NCBI GenBank assembly: GCA_030272155.1
Contig: CP126199.1
Coordinates: 2,902,501 to 2,966,500, forward strand
Direction of reading: 5' to 3'
Source of the DNA: Tetradesmus obliquus
Lineage: Eukaryota > Chlorophyta > Chlorophyceae > Sphaeropleales > Scenedesmaceae
DNA: 64,000 bases
The first letter of the stretch is position 1; each line of letters opens with the position of its first letter. The position numbers and the translations under genes are program-made. Shown piece after piece: positions 53,882-64,000 of this stretch. Below the pieces are notes generated by a model. That model ran no database searches and was not told the origin of the DNA. It saw only the letters and a list, made by a program, of their open reading frames with translations.

Positions 53882-56031
53882 ATGGAGGAGCCGCGACGTC
53901 AGGCTGGTGAAGAGCCGCTGGTGGTGGTATGGCAGCCAGATGGTTCCTTGGTGGGTTGCTGCTGCTGCTGTCATTAGCAGATATTGTCATGCTTTGGTAA
54001 GCATTGCCTCACTGTACCGTTTTCATCTCCTTGCAGGCAATTGGATCAGACCCTGAGCGTGTGACTGTAAAGAAGGAGCGCTCTGCACCTCCAGCTCGCA
54101 TTGTTCCAACACCAGAGGAGGCTGCAGCTGCACAGCGGGCACTGGAAGGCAAGCACTGCACCGCATGCTGTACACGGACTGTGAAGTGCGTTGCTTTTCA
54201 GTCGAACCGCACATCTTGCTATTCCTGTTTTAATAGGTTTTGGTTTGGGTGCTTCAGCAGCTGCCTGCGCAGCCAACCAAAGGTTGACACTGAACATGCG
54301 CTTCCACTTTGACATGGTGCAGAGCGGCGTGCAGAGGCACTCCTTTACCAGCAGACAACTCTTCGCAGGCGGCGCAACATCTTCTTGGCACTCACAGGTG
54401 AGGCAGAGCCGGCAGCAGCTAGCACAAAGTTAGGCAGCAGCGGAATTCACCATGTATTACCAGCATGGTGCTGGCTGTTCCCGCTGGGCGCAGCAAGCAG
54501 TTGTGTTCATTTGTAAGCAGGGACAACCTACAGCCTGTGCACAAGCATGAATACTGCGCAACATTTTTATGCTGATCATTGCGTTGACCACCAGACTGCA
54601 ACAACACACCCTATGATTTGCCAGCTTAGTCAGTCAGGCGTGGCCAGAAGGTGTGCCTTAACAACTATTGCCACTGCTGACCAACCGCGCTGCAACTGTC
54701 CGCAGCATGCGACTTCTTCTTCTTCTTCGGAGTGCTCATATACCAGGCAGCAGCAGCACACAGCCTCATGAGCGGCATCAGGATGTCAACAGAGCAAAAC
54801 GACGGCTTCTTTGCCACAGACGAACGCAGCAGCAGTGACACCATTGTTGTCACCAGCCAGGGCGGCAGCAGCAGCAGCAACAGCAGCAACAGCAGCAACA
54901 GCAGCGGCATCAGGCAACTGGTGCCACTGGCGTGGTGGATCAACCCAAGCAGCCTGCGGCTGGAGGACTTGGTGTTCAGCCTGGTTGCTGACATCGTGGC
55001 AGCAGCAGGTGGGCTGTCCTGACCTGCCCTTTTGCTGAGCTATGTGTTGCGTGCAGTAGCTGCTGTAGCGGCGGTCACTTTGATGGTCGCATACTGCTGA
55101 GCCATGTGTCCTTTGAGCACTTCAGGTGTTGCCGCAACAACTAACGCCGGGCCGGCGTACAACGGCAACAACTAAGGCCTGATGTGCCTGCTTAACTCCG
55201 CCTTCTCTGCTGCTGCAGGGGCTGTGCAGAACCGCACGGCAGTGCTGTCGCTGTACTGCGTTGTGCAGGTGCTGTCCACAACAGCGCTGAGCACAGTGGC
55301 GGGCCTCAGCCTCAGCCTGTTCACAGCTTTCAGGCTGGTGCTGCTGCTGCTGGCATTCTACCTGCGCAGGTAGGTATGTTGCTGGTTGCAAGGTTGCCAC
55401 CACAATGCATGCATTACGCTGCCCATGTCGGTAACACGCAGCAGGAGCAGCATGATTCCCAGCACCAGCCCATGATGCACTGCAGCATCATTCTATGGGC
55501 TTGACCGTCCAGCACACTGCACCACGCCACCTCATCAACATACAATGTGGCTGCATGCAACGTGCTGCCTGCAGTGCCATCTTCACATGGATCGCCCTGC
55601 AGCAGGCTGCAGAGCTGCCCCTGGAGCCCAGCACTGCAGCACGCCTGCAGCAGATGCTGTCGCAGCCCCCCCAGAACAGCTTCCTTCGGATGCTGTTCCG
55701 GCCACCCCGCGCAGACAGCAGCAGCGGCGCGAGGCCAGAGCAGCAGGCGACGGCAGCAGCAGCTGGGCGCAGCGGCAGCGCCACAGAACAGCAGGCCTTG
55801 GTGCAGCACCCTGTTTTGCCGGCAAATGTTGCGGTTGCAACAGCTCCGGACGCGCATGTGGCTGCTCACGTGCCGCTGCCCAGTGCTGGAGTTGCTGGCC
55901 CTGCCAGCATAGCACGAGGTAGCCTGGAGGGGCAAGGCAGTGCGGACATTGAGCTCGCAGCTGGGGCTGCAATGCACGGCTCGCAGCAACAGCACAGGCT
56001 GCAGCAGCAAGGGCGTGAGCACTCCGAGTGA
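53882..56031 (+). CDS. Unknown multi-span membrane protein
   Basis: Six exons, 53882-53950, 54037-54148, 54323-54397, 54706-55008, 55219-55369, 55575-56031, sum to 388 aa in frame. The second intron uses a GC donor (AAG then GCAAGC) and a normal AG acceptor; the phase closes only with this donor. After a soluble N terminus with PTPEEAAAAQRALE and a basic RRRRN segment come hydrophobic stretches at residues about 70-108 (FFFFFGVLIYQAAAA) and 190-235 (LSLYCVVQVLSTTAL, then RLVLLLLAFYL). A Ser/Asn-rich loop lies between them. The C-terminal 120 residues are low-complexity Ala/Gln and probably soluble. The first in-frame ATG is used; an in-frame TAG lies upstream. I recognise no family. Pairing with CFAP96 hints at ciliary co-regulation but proves nothing. 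Confidence 0.72.
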
Positions 56032-56731
56032 GCAGCAGGCAATGCAGCAGCTGCTGTCAAGCACTGTTTGAATGTTTTGGGCGCCGGCTTCAAAGCCAGC
56101 AGTTGTTGGCACTGCTGCAACAGCTTGGCGGCGGGAGCTGTGGCTCCATGGCCCAGAACTACACGGCGTATTGCGCAGTGCGATTGATATGTGCCCCGCC
56201 AGCATGTTGGCATGTTGCGCTTTTGTACCTGCAGGTTGCAGCTGCAATACGCTAGTGTATACTACTGCCTGGATTCCAAAACCTAACACCCAGCACTGCA
56301 CGGTCACCGTGGTTTTTGGCAATGCGCAGTGTGTTGGCAACGGATGGTAACTGGGTGTTACTCGTGTGGCACCACTCAATGATAGGCTTCGTGCAGTGTT
56401 TCTATGCAGCACGGGCACCTGTCTTGAGCATGCAAGGCATGCACCTACGCATCCCGTGCAATTGGTGCAGGGTCGAATGTGCACAAGGTTTAAATTATGT
56501 TCAAGTCGAGGCTTCTGTGTGTGGTGTGTGAGTTTTTGGTGGGCCTTGAGTAAAACGACTTCCAAGGTTTGCACCACCGACACTGTGGCGTGAATGCCAG
56601 CAGTCAACTGCTGGCCCGCACTCGACTGAAGACTGCCTTTGAGAGGCAGGCGTGAAGCACGCATGCGCAGGTTGATTGGCCAGCAGTACTTGGCTGCTGG
56701 CGCTGCTGCATGCTTGGGCTGATACTGGGAC

Positions 56732-56736
56732 TGTAA
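56732..56736 (+). promoter_or_regulatory. Candidate TGTAA poly(A) signal, unknown membrane protein
   Basis: TGTAA lies 701 bases after the stop codon, in sense. The long distance makes it less certain than the others. Confidence 0.25.
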
Positions 56737-56789
56737 GATTCAGCCACAGGCTCATCTGATGCATGGACCTTCAAGCCGAATGCTGTAGG

Positions 56790-56794
56790 TTACA
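56790..56794 (-). promoter_or_regulatory. Candidate TGTAA poly(A) signal, RPN9
   Basis: Minus-strand TGTAA lies 439 bases beyond the RPN9 stop codon. The two convergent genes would then end very close together. Confidence 0.35.
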
Positions 56795-57116
56795 AGACCT
56801 AGCGCATGACCAATTCTTAGCGCTGCTCGCTCCCACCGTTGTCCAGTACCACCTCCAAACAGCCTCACACCCTCTTGTTCTTCGGCAGTGCAGAACGCAT
56901 GTGGCCCAGTCTCAGTCTACACCACACCGCATGCGAGTTCACAGGCATCTATGGGCCGCCGCGCCTTACGGCAGGCAGCTGTCCGGCAGTGCAGCTTGAA
57001 GTAAATGTCCAACACTCCATCAGCATCAATTCCTCACTGAAGCCATAGCAACACGCAGCAGCAACGCCCCCACACCAGGCTTGCACGCTTCTGAACGCAG
57101 CCTCACGTGGTTGCTC

Positions 57117-57165
57117 ACAACACCTCCAGCGCCACGCCCATGCGCTCTTGCTGTGTGTGGCATAC
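57117..57165 (-). repeat. Degenerate copy of the RPN9 terminal-exon end
   Basis: The block cacctccagcgccacgcc at 57121 repeats the genuine last-exon block beginning at 57239, offset 118 bases, and the similarity continues for about 45 bases with substitutions. A shared ctgaagcc word further out suggests another, older copy. Confidence 0.75.
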
Positions 57166-57232
57166 CCGCAGTGCGTGTCTAAAGTCTGCTGTGGCCTGAA
57201 GCCTTGCGGCAGCTGCTGCTGCTCAAGCATCC

Positions 57233-60200
57233 CTACACCACCTCCAGCGCTACGCCGATGCTCTCCTGCTCCAGTGTGGTGCTGGCTGCGTTGACGCGGC
57301 TGATCCAGCCGTCCAGGCGATCCTTGAGCCCCGTGATCTGCGCAGTGGTCAGCACGCGACTGGCCACCCAGCTCACGCTCACCTCCTGCGCCACCTGCAC
57401 GGCACACATGAGTGGCACAGCAAGTGGCGGCAGCAGCAGGGAGATCACGTCAAGGACATTTGAGAGGTTGCACCAGTAATAGATTGACGCCACGATTACG
57501 CCATGCGCCATACGCCACAGCCAAGCCGTAAGTTCCAGCCGCTATGCAGTGCTCCGTGCACCCTGCAGGAGCCATTGCCTTGTACTCGGCATCCATCCGC
57601 ATAATGGCAGCCATCAAATACGCAACACAAACCAAACCAAGCCCGCACCTGGTCGATGCTGCCCTCGATGAGGTGCAGCGCCAGCGCCTTCATGAGCAGG
57701 AACTCCACACCGTCCACGCTGAGCTTGGTGCGCGCAGCGATGGTGGCCAGCGGGATGCGGCGCTGCTCCGGCGGCAGGTCGCTGATCTGGTTGATGAGGC
57801 AGCTGATGGTCACCTGGTGGCGGCAGCACGCAGCGAGGAGTACCAGTGTATGCAGGGGCCAGCAGAGACAGTGCTCAGGGGCATTTGCCGCATGCATGTG
57901 CGGCAGGCATGAAGCACGTGCCTCTCCGCAGGCACGAGCACGCACGACAAGGTTGACTGCAGCTGCACCTGCTTACGCGATGCACGCTTCACCAACAGTG
58001 CTGGCACAACAAAAGGTTTTGTCACCGGACACGCCTTCAATAACATACACAACCCTCGCGCACCTTCTCCCGCAGGCGCCGCTCGTTCTCCACCAGGGCT
58101 GGCTGCGCGTTGAGCACCGCTGCATGCTTGGCGCACAGCGCGTCGTACTGGTGCAGGTCACCGTGGTTGAAGCACTCTAGCAGTTCGTGCAGCCACTTGT
58201 AGGGGCTGGAGTCCAGCACCTGCGCTTGCAGATGCAACAACCGCGCCAGGAGAATGTAGTTGGAGCCCTGTGCATTTGCTGCTGGTGCATGCGCAGAGAT
58301 GCAATGTTGTTGACACTTGTGCAAGGGCACTAAATGCTGAGTTGCTCATGCACCTGCCCACTGAAAGACTGCCCTGGCTTATTCATGGGACACAAATCAA
58401 CACACCTTGACGATGGGGTGCATGAGCAGCTGCGCAAAGTTGTAGAGCCCCTCGCCCAGCAGCGCCGCCAGGCTGATGTCCACTGCCAGGGGCAGCTTGA
58501 AGTCGTAGCCGAGGCTGTCGCTGGCGATGAAGGCCAGGTACAGCATGCTGGAGCGGTAGAAGGCCGCGTAGTCCTTCTTGACCTGTCAACAGGCAGCGCA
58601 TGAGACAGTGGCAGTGAAAGGTAGCGGCGCAGGCAGAAGTGGCAAAGCGGCAACGTGATGAAGGCCAGGTACAGCATGCTGGAGCGGCGAAAGGCCGCGT
58701 AGTCCTTCTTGACCTGTGGGCGGGGGCAGTGCAAAACACACCATAAGAACTGCGGTGAGAAGGCCAGGTACAGCATGCTGGAGCGGTAGAAGGCCGCGTA
58801 GTCCTTCTGGTCCTGGCAACAGGCAGCAGCAGCAGGGCAGGAGCAGTGCAAGAGACACCATATCAGCTGCTGTGAGCAGGAAGAGCGCATGTGCAGCAGT
58901 AGAAGGCCGTGTGGTCCTTCCTGACCTGGCGGCGCAGACAGCAGTGTGACAGGAGCAGTGCATGGTACACCACACCAGCTGCAGTGAGAAGGATAAAAGC
59001 GCGCTGGAGCGATAAAAGCACGCATGGTCCTCTGGACCGGGCTGGCAAGAACCAAGCACTAGCGTGCTGGGTGTTGAGCACGGACAGCTGTCACGCGGCC
59101 GCCTGACTGTTGCCTGCAGGGCTTGCTGACTGTCGGCTGCAGAAGCAACAATTCCAAGAATTGCTGGCGGACGACAAACTGCATCACTGTTAGCAAACAA
59201 CGGCTGGACCAGCACATCCACACGCAATGCTGCTGCTGGTGCTGCACAGAGCAGATCTGCGGCACTTTCCAAAGGCGTTGCAAGCAGCACACGGCTGCGC
59301 AGCCCCATTCAATGACCATGACGTCATCATCAGGGGTGCAGCGCACCTTGTAGTATAGGCTGCTGACGTAGTGCACTGCTGCGCTGACGGATGGATCCAC
59401 ATCTGCCAAGCTGTCCAGCTCAGCCTTGGCCTCCTCCACCATCACCTGCGCGGCACAGCCATTGCAAAGTGTGAATTGGCAGCATTGATATCATATAAAA
59501 TGGTGCCAGGACCCACATGTAGCTTCCCCTTCTCATAGCGTGGGAAGGCAGCAAGAGTGATGTGTTGGTGGTATGAGTTGTCAGCACCCAGCAGCGCAAC
59601 ATGTGTGGAGTGCTTGTGCAACTGCGGCAGCGACAGGCATGGGCTGCAGGAGCAGTGCAGGCACCAGGGCCATAAAGCAGGAGCAGAGCGCAGCACCCGC
59701 TTCCTCCAAGCAAGAGTGTATACGACACGCATGAATGCCACTGATACGCTAGCTTCACGACATGCTGATGCTTGTTCGCTCAGCATGTACGATGATCAAC
59801 ACCTGTGCCCAGCAAAGTGGTGTGCAGTCAGAACTGCAGCTACCCGACGTACCTTACACTCCTGCACTGCTCCCATCTCAAGCTTCTGCTGTGCCACGTG
59901 CATCTTCAAGAACAGCAGCGGCTGCTCGCTGCGTGGCAGCTTCTGCTCTTTCAGGCGCTCAGCGACGCCCTGCAGGAACTCCACTGTCTGCTGTGCATCT
60001 GGTATGTGCTTGGCCACATGCACTGCAAACTGGCTGAGCTTCAGCAGGTTGATCTTGTGGCCAAAATCGCTAATGAAGTTGTTGAAGAGCTCCACGGGCA
60101 GCGTGCCCTTATTGAACTCTGGTTTGCTGAAGCATTCTTCCACTTTCAAGGTCAGCTGGTGCCACAGCTTGCGCTGGTGAAGGCTTGCAAGCTCTGCCAC

Positions 60201-60260
60201 GTCCTCTGCTAGGCCAGGCTCTGCGGCCTGCAGCTTTTCTAGATAATCTATGGGCGACAT
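57233..60260 (-). CDS. RPN9 (PSMD13): 26S proteasome regulatory lid subunit RPN9 (PSMD13)
   Basis: A lid subunit of the 26S proteasome 19S regulatory particle, acting in cytosol and nucleus in ubiquitin-dependent protein breakdown. Six exons (minus): 60260-59853, 59445-59347, 58582-58406, 58219-58064, 57813-57649, 57394-57233; intact frame of 388 aa (human 376). It begins MSPIDYLEKLQ. The N-terminal helical repeats include LWHQLTLKVEECF and EEAKAELDSL. LGEGLYNFAQLLMHPIV and SSPYKWLHELLECFNHGDL follow. The PCI winged-helix end has TIAARTKLSVDGVEFLLMKA and LIEGSIDQ, then the C-terminal helix VLTTAQITGLKDRLDGW. Intron 2 carries four extra copies of the 5' edge of exon 3, and the terminal exon end is copied downstream. 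The start is the first ATG. Confidence 0.95.
58585..59045 (-). repeat. Four diverged copies of the RPN9 exon 3 5' edge with acceptor in intron 2
   Basis: The genuine exon 3 start (VKKDYAAFYRSSMLYLAF, acceptor at 58583-58584) is followed upstream in the minus sense by copies at about 58655-58715, 58757-58814, 58876-58927 and 58988-59043, spaced 100-130 bp. Each copy still has a pyrimidine/CAG acceptor-like junction: CACAG, GCCAG, GCCAG and a CCAG pair. Divergence grows with distance from the exon. The first copy still encodes KKDYAAFRRSSMLYLAF without a stop. Confidence 0.9.
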
Positions 60261-61208
60261 AGTGCGCGGCTAGCGTTGAAGAGGCAGATGGCTTGAGATC
60301 AGTGTAGATAGGCACACAGCAATCAGTTGCAGCAGCAACCCACTCGCTTCACGTGATCAGCAGCAACCAGCGGGCTATGTCTCATGCACGTCATCCGTAA
60401 GTAGTGTCGAGCAGCGACAACGCGGTGCAAGGTCAGCCAAACAAGGGATGAGGTGGTGTCAGTTAACAGGAGGGCTTTGCCCAGCGGTCTCCGAGCTTTG
60501 AATGACTAGGCAGCCATCAACTGAATGTAGGAAGTAGGCTACTATGTTTTCTCTGCCTATTGTTTTTGCTGCCTTCATCTGCTTATCAAACTTTCTGCTG
60601 CTCCTGGCTTACACCTGCCCTCTGCCGCTCTGCTTGGATGATTGTGACGTTCGGGTCCATAGAATAAACATATATTTGACTTGTTTGGTGAGGCAGACAG
60701 CAGCAGGTTGTATGCGCTGCAGCTGCTGCATATGTGATGGCAGCAAAGCGAAGCAGGCCCTGCTATTTCCTCGGAGGAAAGAATTGCCTGGGAAGGACTT
60801 GCCATGCTGCAGCTGCAACTGCTGACAGTATATGTGCAACACTCAATCTTCCAGCCGGCTCATGCGTCACTGATCACTGACTGCCAGTTGCTGGGCTCTG
60901 TTGAAAGTAAAATGCAAGCAGTTGCCGCGCAGTAGTGATCTCAGCCCAGGCTGGGCATGCACAGAACTGCAGATCCCTCGCAGAATAGTTTGGCTCAAGT
61001 TATTTCAAGTTATTGACAGCGAGTTTGCATGTGGCATGTAAGCATGCAAGTTATGTGGTTGTGTTGCATGTTGGTGACGAGTGTCAGTGGTGCCAGCTGC
61101 TGCAGCAGCTGCCACTGCCAGTGACTGGGTTCACGTGCAGTTGACAGCATTTATTTGGCTCCATGCATGGGACACGATGGGAGTGGTGGCGTGGAACTCA
61201 ATCACTGA

Positions 61209-61254
61209 GTATATACGGTATATACGGTATGTTCATATACGGTATGTTCTCGGG
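61209..61254. repeat. Short tandem tatatacggta repeats
   Basis: Three overlapping copies of a tatacggta-containing unit, the last two followed by tgttc. They lie in the upstream region of the H+-ATPase. Confidence 0.8.
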
Positions 61255-61719
61255 TGGTGGCATGGGCGACGAGTTACTCATTATGTTATCAGGTCTTCTG
61301 CATGCTATGGTGTCTTTCGGTGTTCTGCATGCTCAGCATGCACTAGGCCAGTGCATGCAATGTTGATCATCCCAGTTGCTGTTTCCTTACAATCGCACAG
61401 TGTCCTGCACGTCTCGTCTCAGTGTGGATTACTCCATCGCACTTGCCCTGTCACAACTCATACGCAGCATGTCATAGACTATCCGTGACTCAGATCCAGC
61501 TCAACAGGGAGTGCCAGGCCTGAGCAGTGCTGCAGGCTGCTCAGCATGTGGCAGTCCAGGGAGGCAGGGACGACAAGGGTGAATTGGGCTCCTGGCCCCC
61601 TCTCTGGGCGGGCAAGCTACCCCGACAGTCTTGCTGTTGTAAACAGCTATTCTGTTGTAGGACCACAAAAGGTACTGTACGGAAGAGTGTTGATGAAGCC
61701 GGTGCTGCTTTCATCAGGA

Positions 61720-61771
61720 GGTACTAGCAGCACTTCCTATTGTCTCAGGTACTAGCAGCACTTCCTAGTGT
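61720..61771. repeat. 28-base tandem duplication
   Basis: The unit gtactagcagcacttccta plus about nine further bases occurs twice in direct succession with one or two changes. Confidence 0.8.
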
Positions 61772-62367
61772 CTTAGCAATTGTCGATCGAGGGCTCCTTT
61801 ACAATCATTGGGCAAACCTGTAGCCATGGTAATCATCAGCATTGCATTGAATATGTGTTTCTACAATGTGCGCGGGTCCTTTCAGTTCGTTCGTCAATCC
61901 AAGGGGTCCTGCACAGCTGGCGGGTGCCACCTTTTGCGCAGCTGCTAGTCAGCAAATGCTTATCCCTAATCCTGCGGCTTATAGTTACGCATGTTGTGCA
62001 GGAGCACATTAGCAATCCCCTTGGCATTATTCCTCGATTATGCAAAGGACAATCACATGGGATGACTGCCCCCACATGAACCACCAACACACAAAGAATG
62101 CATTTGTTCGTGGGTAAATAAAAGTTAGTGAAGGCAAATTTACTTAACCATCCCTGAGGCCAGCCGACGCAAGAGGGTTTAGCTGAAGAACACTCACGGC
62201 CTGCCGTGCCTTTCATTACTTGTAGCCCACGCTGCACCTCCACGGTTCATCACCTGGGCAGAAGTGGCTAATTCAGTCATTTGCAGGTTGCATTTGACAG
62301 AGATACAGCTTTCTTGGCTGCTAGGGTTGCTGGCCATTTTCAGGCCGTGCGCTAGCCTGCCTCACAA

Positions 62368-64000
62368 ATGGCGGAAGCGGCAGCTGGGACTGCTCCCAGG
62401 GATGTAGAGCTCAGCGATCAGGGCGGCGAGCAGCGCTACGACAAGATTGAGAGCAAGAAGGAGGAGAAGCCTGCTCTCCCGGACTTCTTCCCCTCTCATG
62501 GACTGACTACAGCAGGTAATAAACAGATCAAGCAAGCGCAGACTGCCTCGGGTAGATCGGCAACCCTGGTTCCGTGCTCACCATGTTTTGATGCCCTTGC
62601 GCTGCAGAGGCGGACGAGCTGCGTACAAAGTGGGGATTGAACGAGCTGGAGGAGAAGTCTACCGCGAAATGGGTGACCTACCTGCACATGGTGAGCACGC
62701 GGCCGAGGTCGGGTTTGTCATCGGGGCCACCTCGCCAGTCACTCACTCCGTTCTGCGTGTTCTCTGCCCGCAGCTTGGCCTGTGGGGCTTCAACCCCATG
62801 CCAGTGATTATTTGGGTGGCCATCATCATCGAGATCGGCCTGCAGAACTGGCCTGACGTGGGAGTGCTGGTTGCTATCCAGTTCATCAATGCCACTCTGG
62901 GCTGGTAAGCAGCTCGAGCCAGCAATGCGCGTACTATAGCATTGCCATGAATCAAAATGCATAGTTCCAAGGCAGACAGTGCCCGCTGTAGGCCCAATTA
63001 CTCCATTGTAGTTTGGTGACCCTCCTACTGCTGTGATGAATCGCAATTGCTCTCTCTGTCTGTGCAGTAGGTGGTGTTGCTGCTTGAATGTGGCAGAGCG
63101 CTGTATGAGCTGTAGATTAATGCTCACTAACTATTTTGTATTGAGGACCGTGCTTCTTTGGGGGTTGTGGCATTTAAACTGGGGCGAACAGCCGGGTGCT
63201 CAACAACCTGCAGCTCAGCCCAGGACTGGTTGCAGACATGCGCAGGCAGCTGGGCATGCAGCGCCACTGCTGAGAGCAATTGTGTACCATGAATTCTCCT
63301 TGCATGCCATGTGCGTCGTGCTTTTGCACATCAAGCTGGTTCCACAGCATCAACAGCCGCTGACATGCTGCGCACCCTTCTGCTGTCAAATACCTACCAC
63401 ACGCAACACACTGCACTAGCGCTTCCTGGCCACTACCAATGCCCCATGGCTTGTGTTGCCTCGGCAGCTTGGGCTGCTCCCAGCCGCAAATCCCTCAACA
63501 CCTGACATGCCAGTTGCCCAGCTGCACCATGGCTCAACCCCTTGCTGCTGCTTCTGGTGCTGCTGCCTCTGCCTCGCAGGTATGAGACCATCAAGGCTGC
63601 TGATGCAGTGGCCGCCCTCAAGGCCTCCCTCAAACCCACCGCCACTGTCAAGCGCGACGGCTCCTGGCAGAACATGGATGCGAAGTTCCTGGTGCCTGGT
63701 GACATGGTGCTGCTGGGAGCTGGCTCTGCTGTGCCAGCCGACTGCCTCATCAATGACGGCCGCCTGGAGGTAGACCAGTCTGCTCTGACAGGAGAGTCGC
63801 TGCCAGTGACCATGTACCGCGGTGACAGCGCCAAGATGGGCTCCACTGCTGTGCGCGGAGAGGTGGAGGCCACCGTGGAGGTGAGCAGGCGGCGGTGGGC
63901 TGGGTTCCTGCAAGCTTCCTGCAAGTTGTTTGCAAGCTGGTGTGCCATTGCTCCCTGTATAGGAGTTTGTAGCAGCCACTGCCGTGCGTGGAGAGGTGGA
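62368..64000 (+). CDS. PMA: P-type plasma-membrane H+-ATPase, N-terminal part (cut by window edge)
   Basis: An electrogenic proton pump of the P3A type in the plasma membrane. Exons 62368-62515, 62608-62690, 62774-62904 and 63580-63880 join in frame; the gene runs past the window. After an acidic N terminus (DKIESKKEEKPALPDFF) come the conserved WGLNELEEKSTAKW and two membrane spans (MPVIIWVAIIIEIGLQNWPD and VGVLVAIQFINATLGW). The actuator domain follows, with LVPGDMVLLGAGSAVPADC and the dephosphorylation loop DQSALTGESLPV. The phosphorylation motif DKTGT lies beyond the window. The terminal GSTAVRGEVEATVE segment is partly repeated 133 bases downstream behind a possible acceptor. The start is the only ATG giving the acidic N terminus. 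Fungal/plant-type and algal pumps share these motifs; substrate H+ is inferred from the family. Confidence 0.93.
63975..64000 (+). repeat. Partial copy of H+-ATPase exon 4 end
   Basis: The block ccactgccgtgcgtggagaggtgga repeats the genuine exon block ccactgctgtgcgcggagaggtgga at 63843, 133 bases upstream, with two changes. It is cut by the window end. A tatag/gag acceptor-like site precedes it at about 63957-63962, and from there the frame is open. Confidence 0.8.

Larger units (their letters stand above)
56032..57232. other. Convergent intergenic region
   Basis: Shared 3' flank of the membrane-protein gene and RPN9. It contains the degenerate copy of the RPN9 terminal exon edge at 57117-57165. 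No other coding segment was recognised. Confidence 0.4.
60261..62367. other. Divergent intergenic region, RPN9 / H+-ATPase
   Basis: 2.1 kb between two divergent start codons. It holds a tandem tatacggt-type repeat at about 61209-61254 and a 28-base tandem duplication (actagcagcacttcct core) at about 61720-61771. No coding exon was recognised. Confidence 0.4.

Noticed and set aside
58330..59055. 241-codon minus-strand open frame across RPN9 intron 2
   Set aside because: It is open only because the duplicated exon-edge modules are rich in coding-like sequence. RPN9 homology uses only 58582-58406 in this stretch.

Overview
The window is nuclear DNA of a green alga (Chlorophyta). Evidence: most genes are split by short introns with GTGAGT/GTGCGT-type donors and CTGCAG-type acceptors, CAG/CTG triplets are very common and appear as Gln, Ala and Ser runs in proteins, TGTAA candidate poly(A) signals follow several genes, and three cilium genes are present. 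A chlorophycean such as a Scenedesmus/Tetradesmus relative would fit, but that is inference. Gene models were joined by hand. In all but the frameshifted models and the partial pump gene, exon phases sum to an intact reading frame.

Layout. 556-12251 (-): CPSF160, the large scaffold of the mRNA 3'-end cleavage/polyadenylation factor, 19 exons. 13327-20824 (+): a 1560-residue protein ending in a Sec14/CRAL-TRIO lipid-binding domain. 22315-25050 (+): DNAAF1/ODA7, an axonemal dynein assembly factor. 25797-26186 and 28708-29373 (+): two small, apparently paralogous, organelle-targeted-looking proteins of unknown function. 30847-31045: an AT-rich island with a hairpin, possibly of organelle origin. 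31316-36229 (-): an F-box-like/ankyrin-like protein. 37203-41650 and 43238-47802 (-): tandem MYND zinc-finger paralogues, the second decaying. 48560-51345 (-): CFAP300. 51957-53466 (-): CFAP96. 53882-56031 (+): an unknown membrane protein divergent from CFAP96. 57233-60260 (-): the 26S proteasome lid subunit RPN9/PSMD13. 62368 to the right edge (+): the 5' part of a P-type plasma-membrane H+-ATPase.

Two threads connect the genes. DNAAF1, CFAP300 and CFAP96 all serve motile cilia (the first two in dynein-arm assembly), and two of them are adjacent, so the organism probably retains the machinery for motile flagella at some life stage. More unusual, in three unrelated housekeeping genes (CPSF160, RPN9, H+-ATPase) the edge of an exon together with its splice site has been tandemly duplicated, in units of about 100-130 bp, into the neighbouring intron or 3' flank. 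This occurs at least five times in 64 kb and looks like a recurrent local process producing decoy splice sites and pseudo-exons.

No tRNA, rRNA, CRISPR array or intact transposon was recognised.
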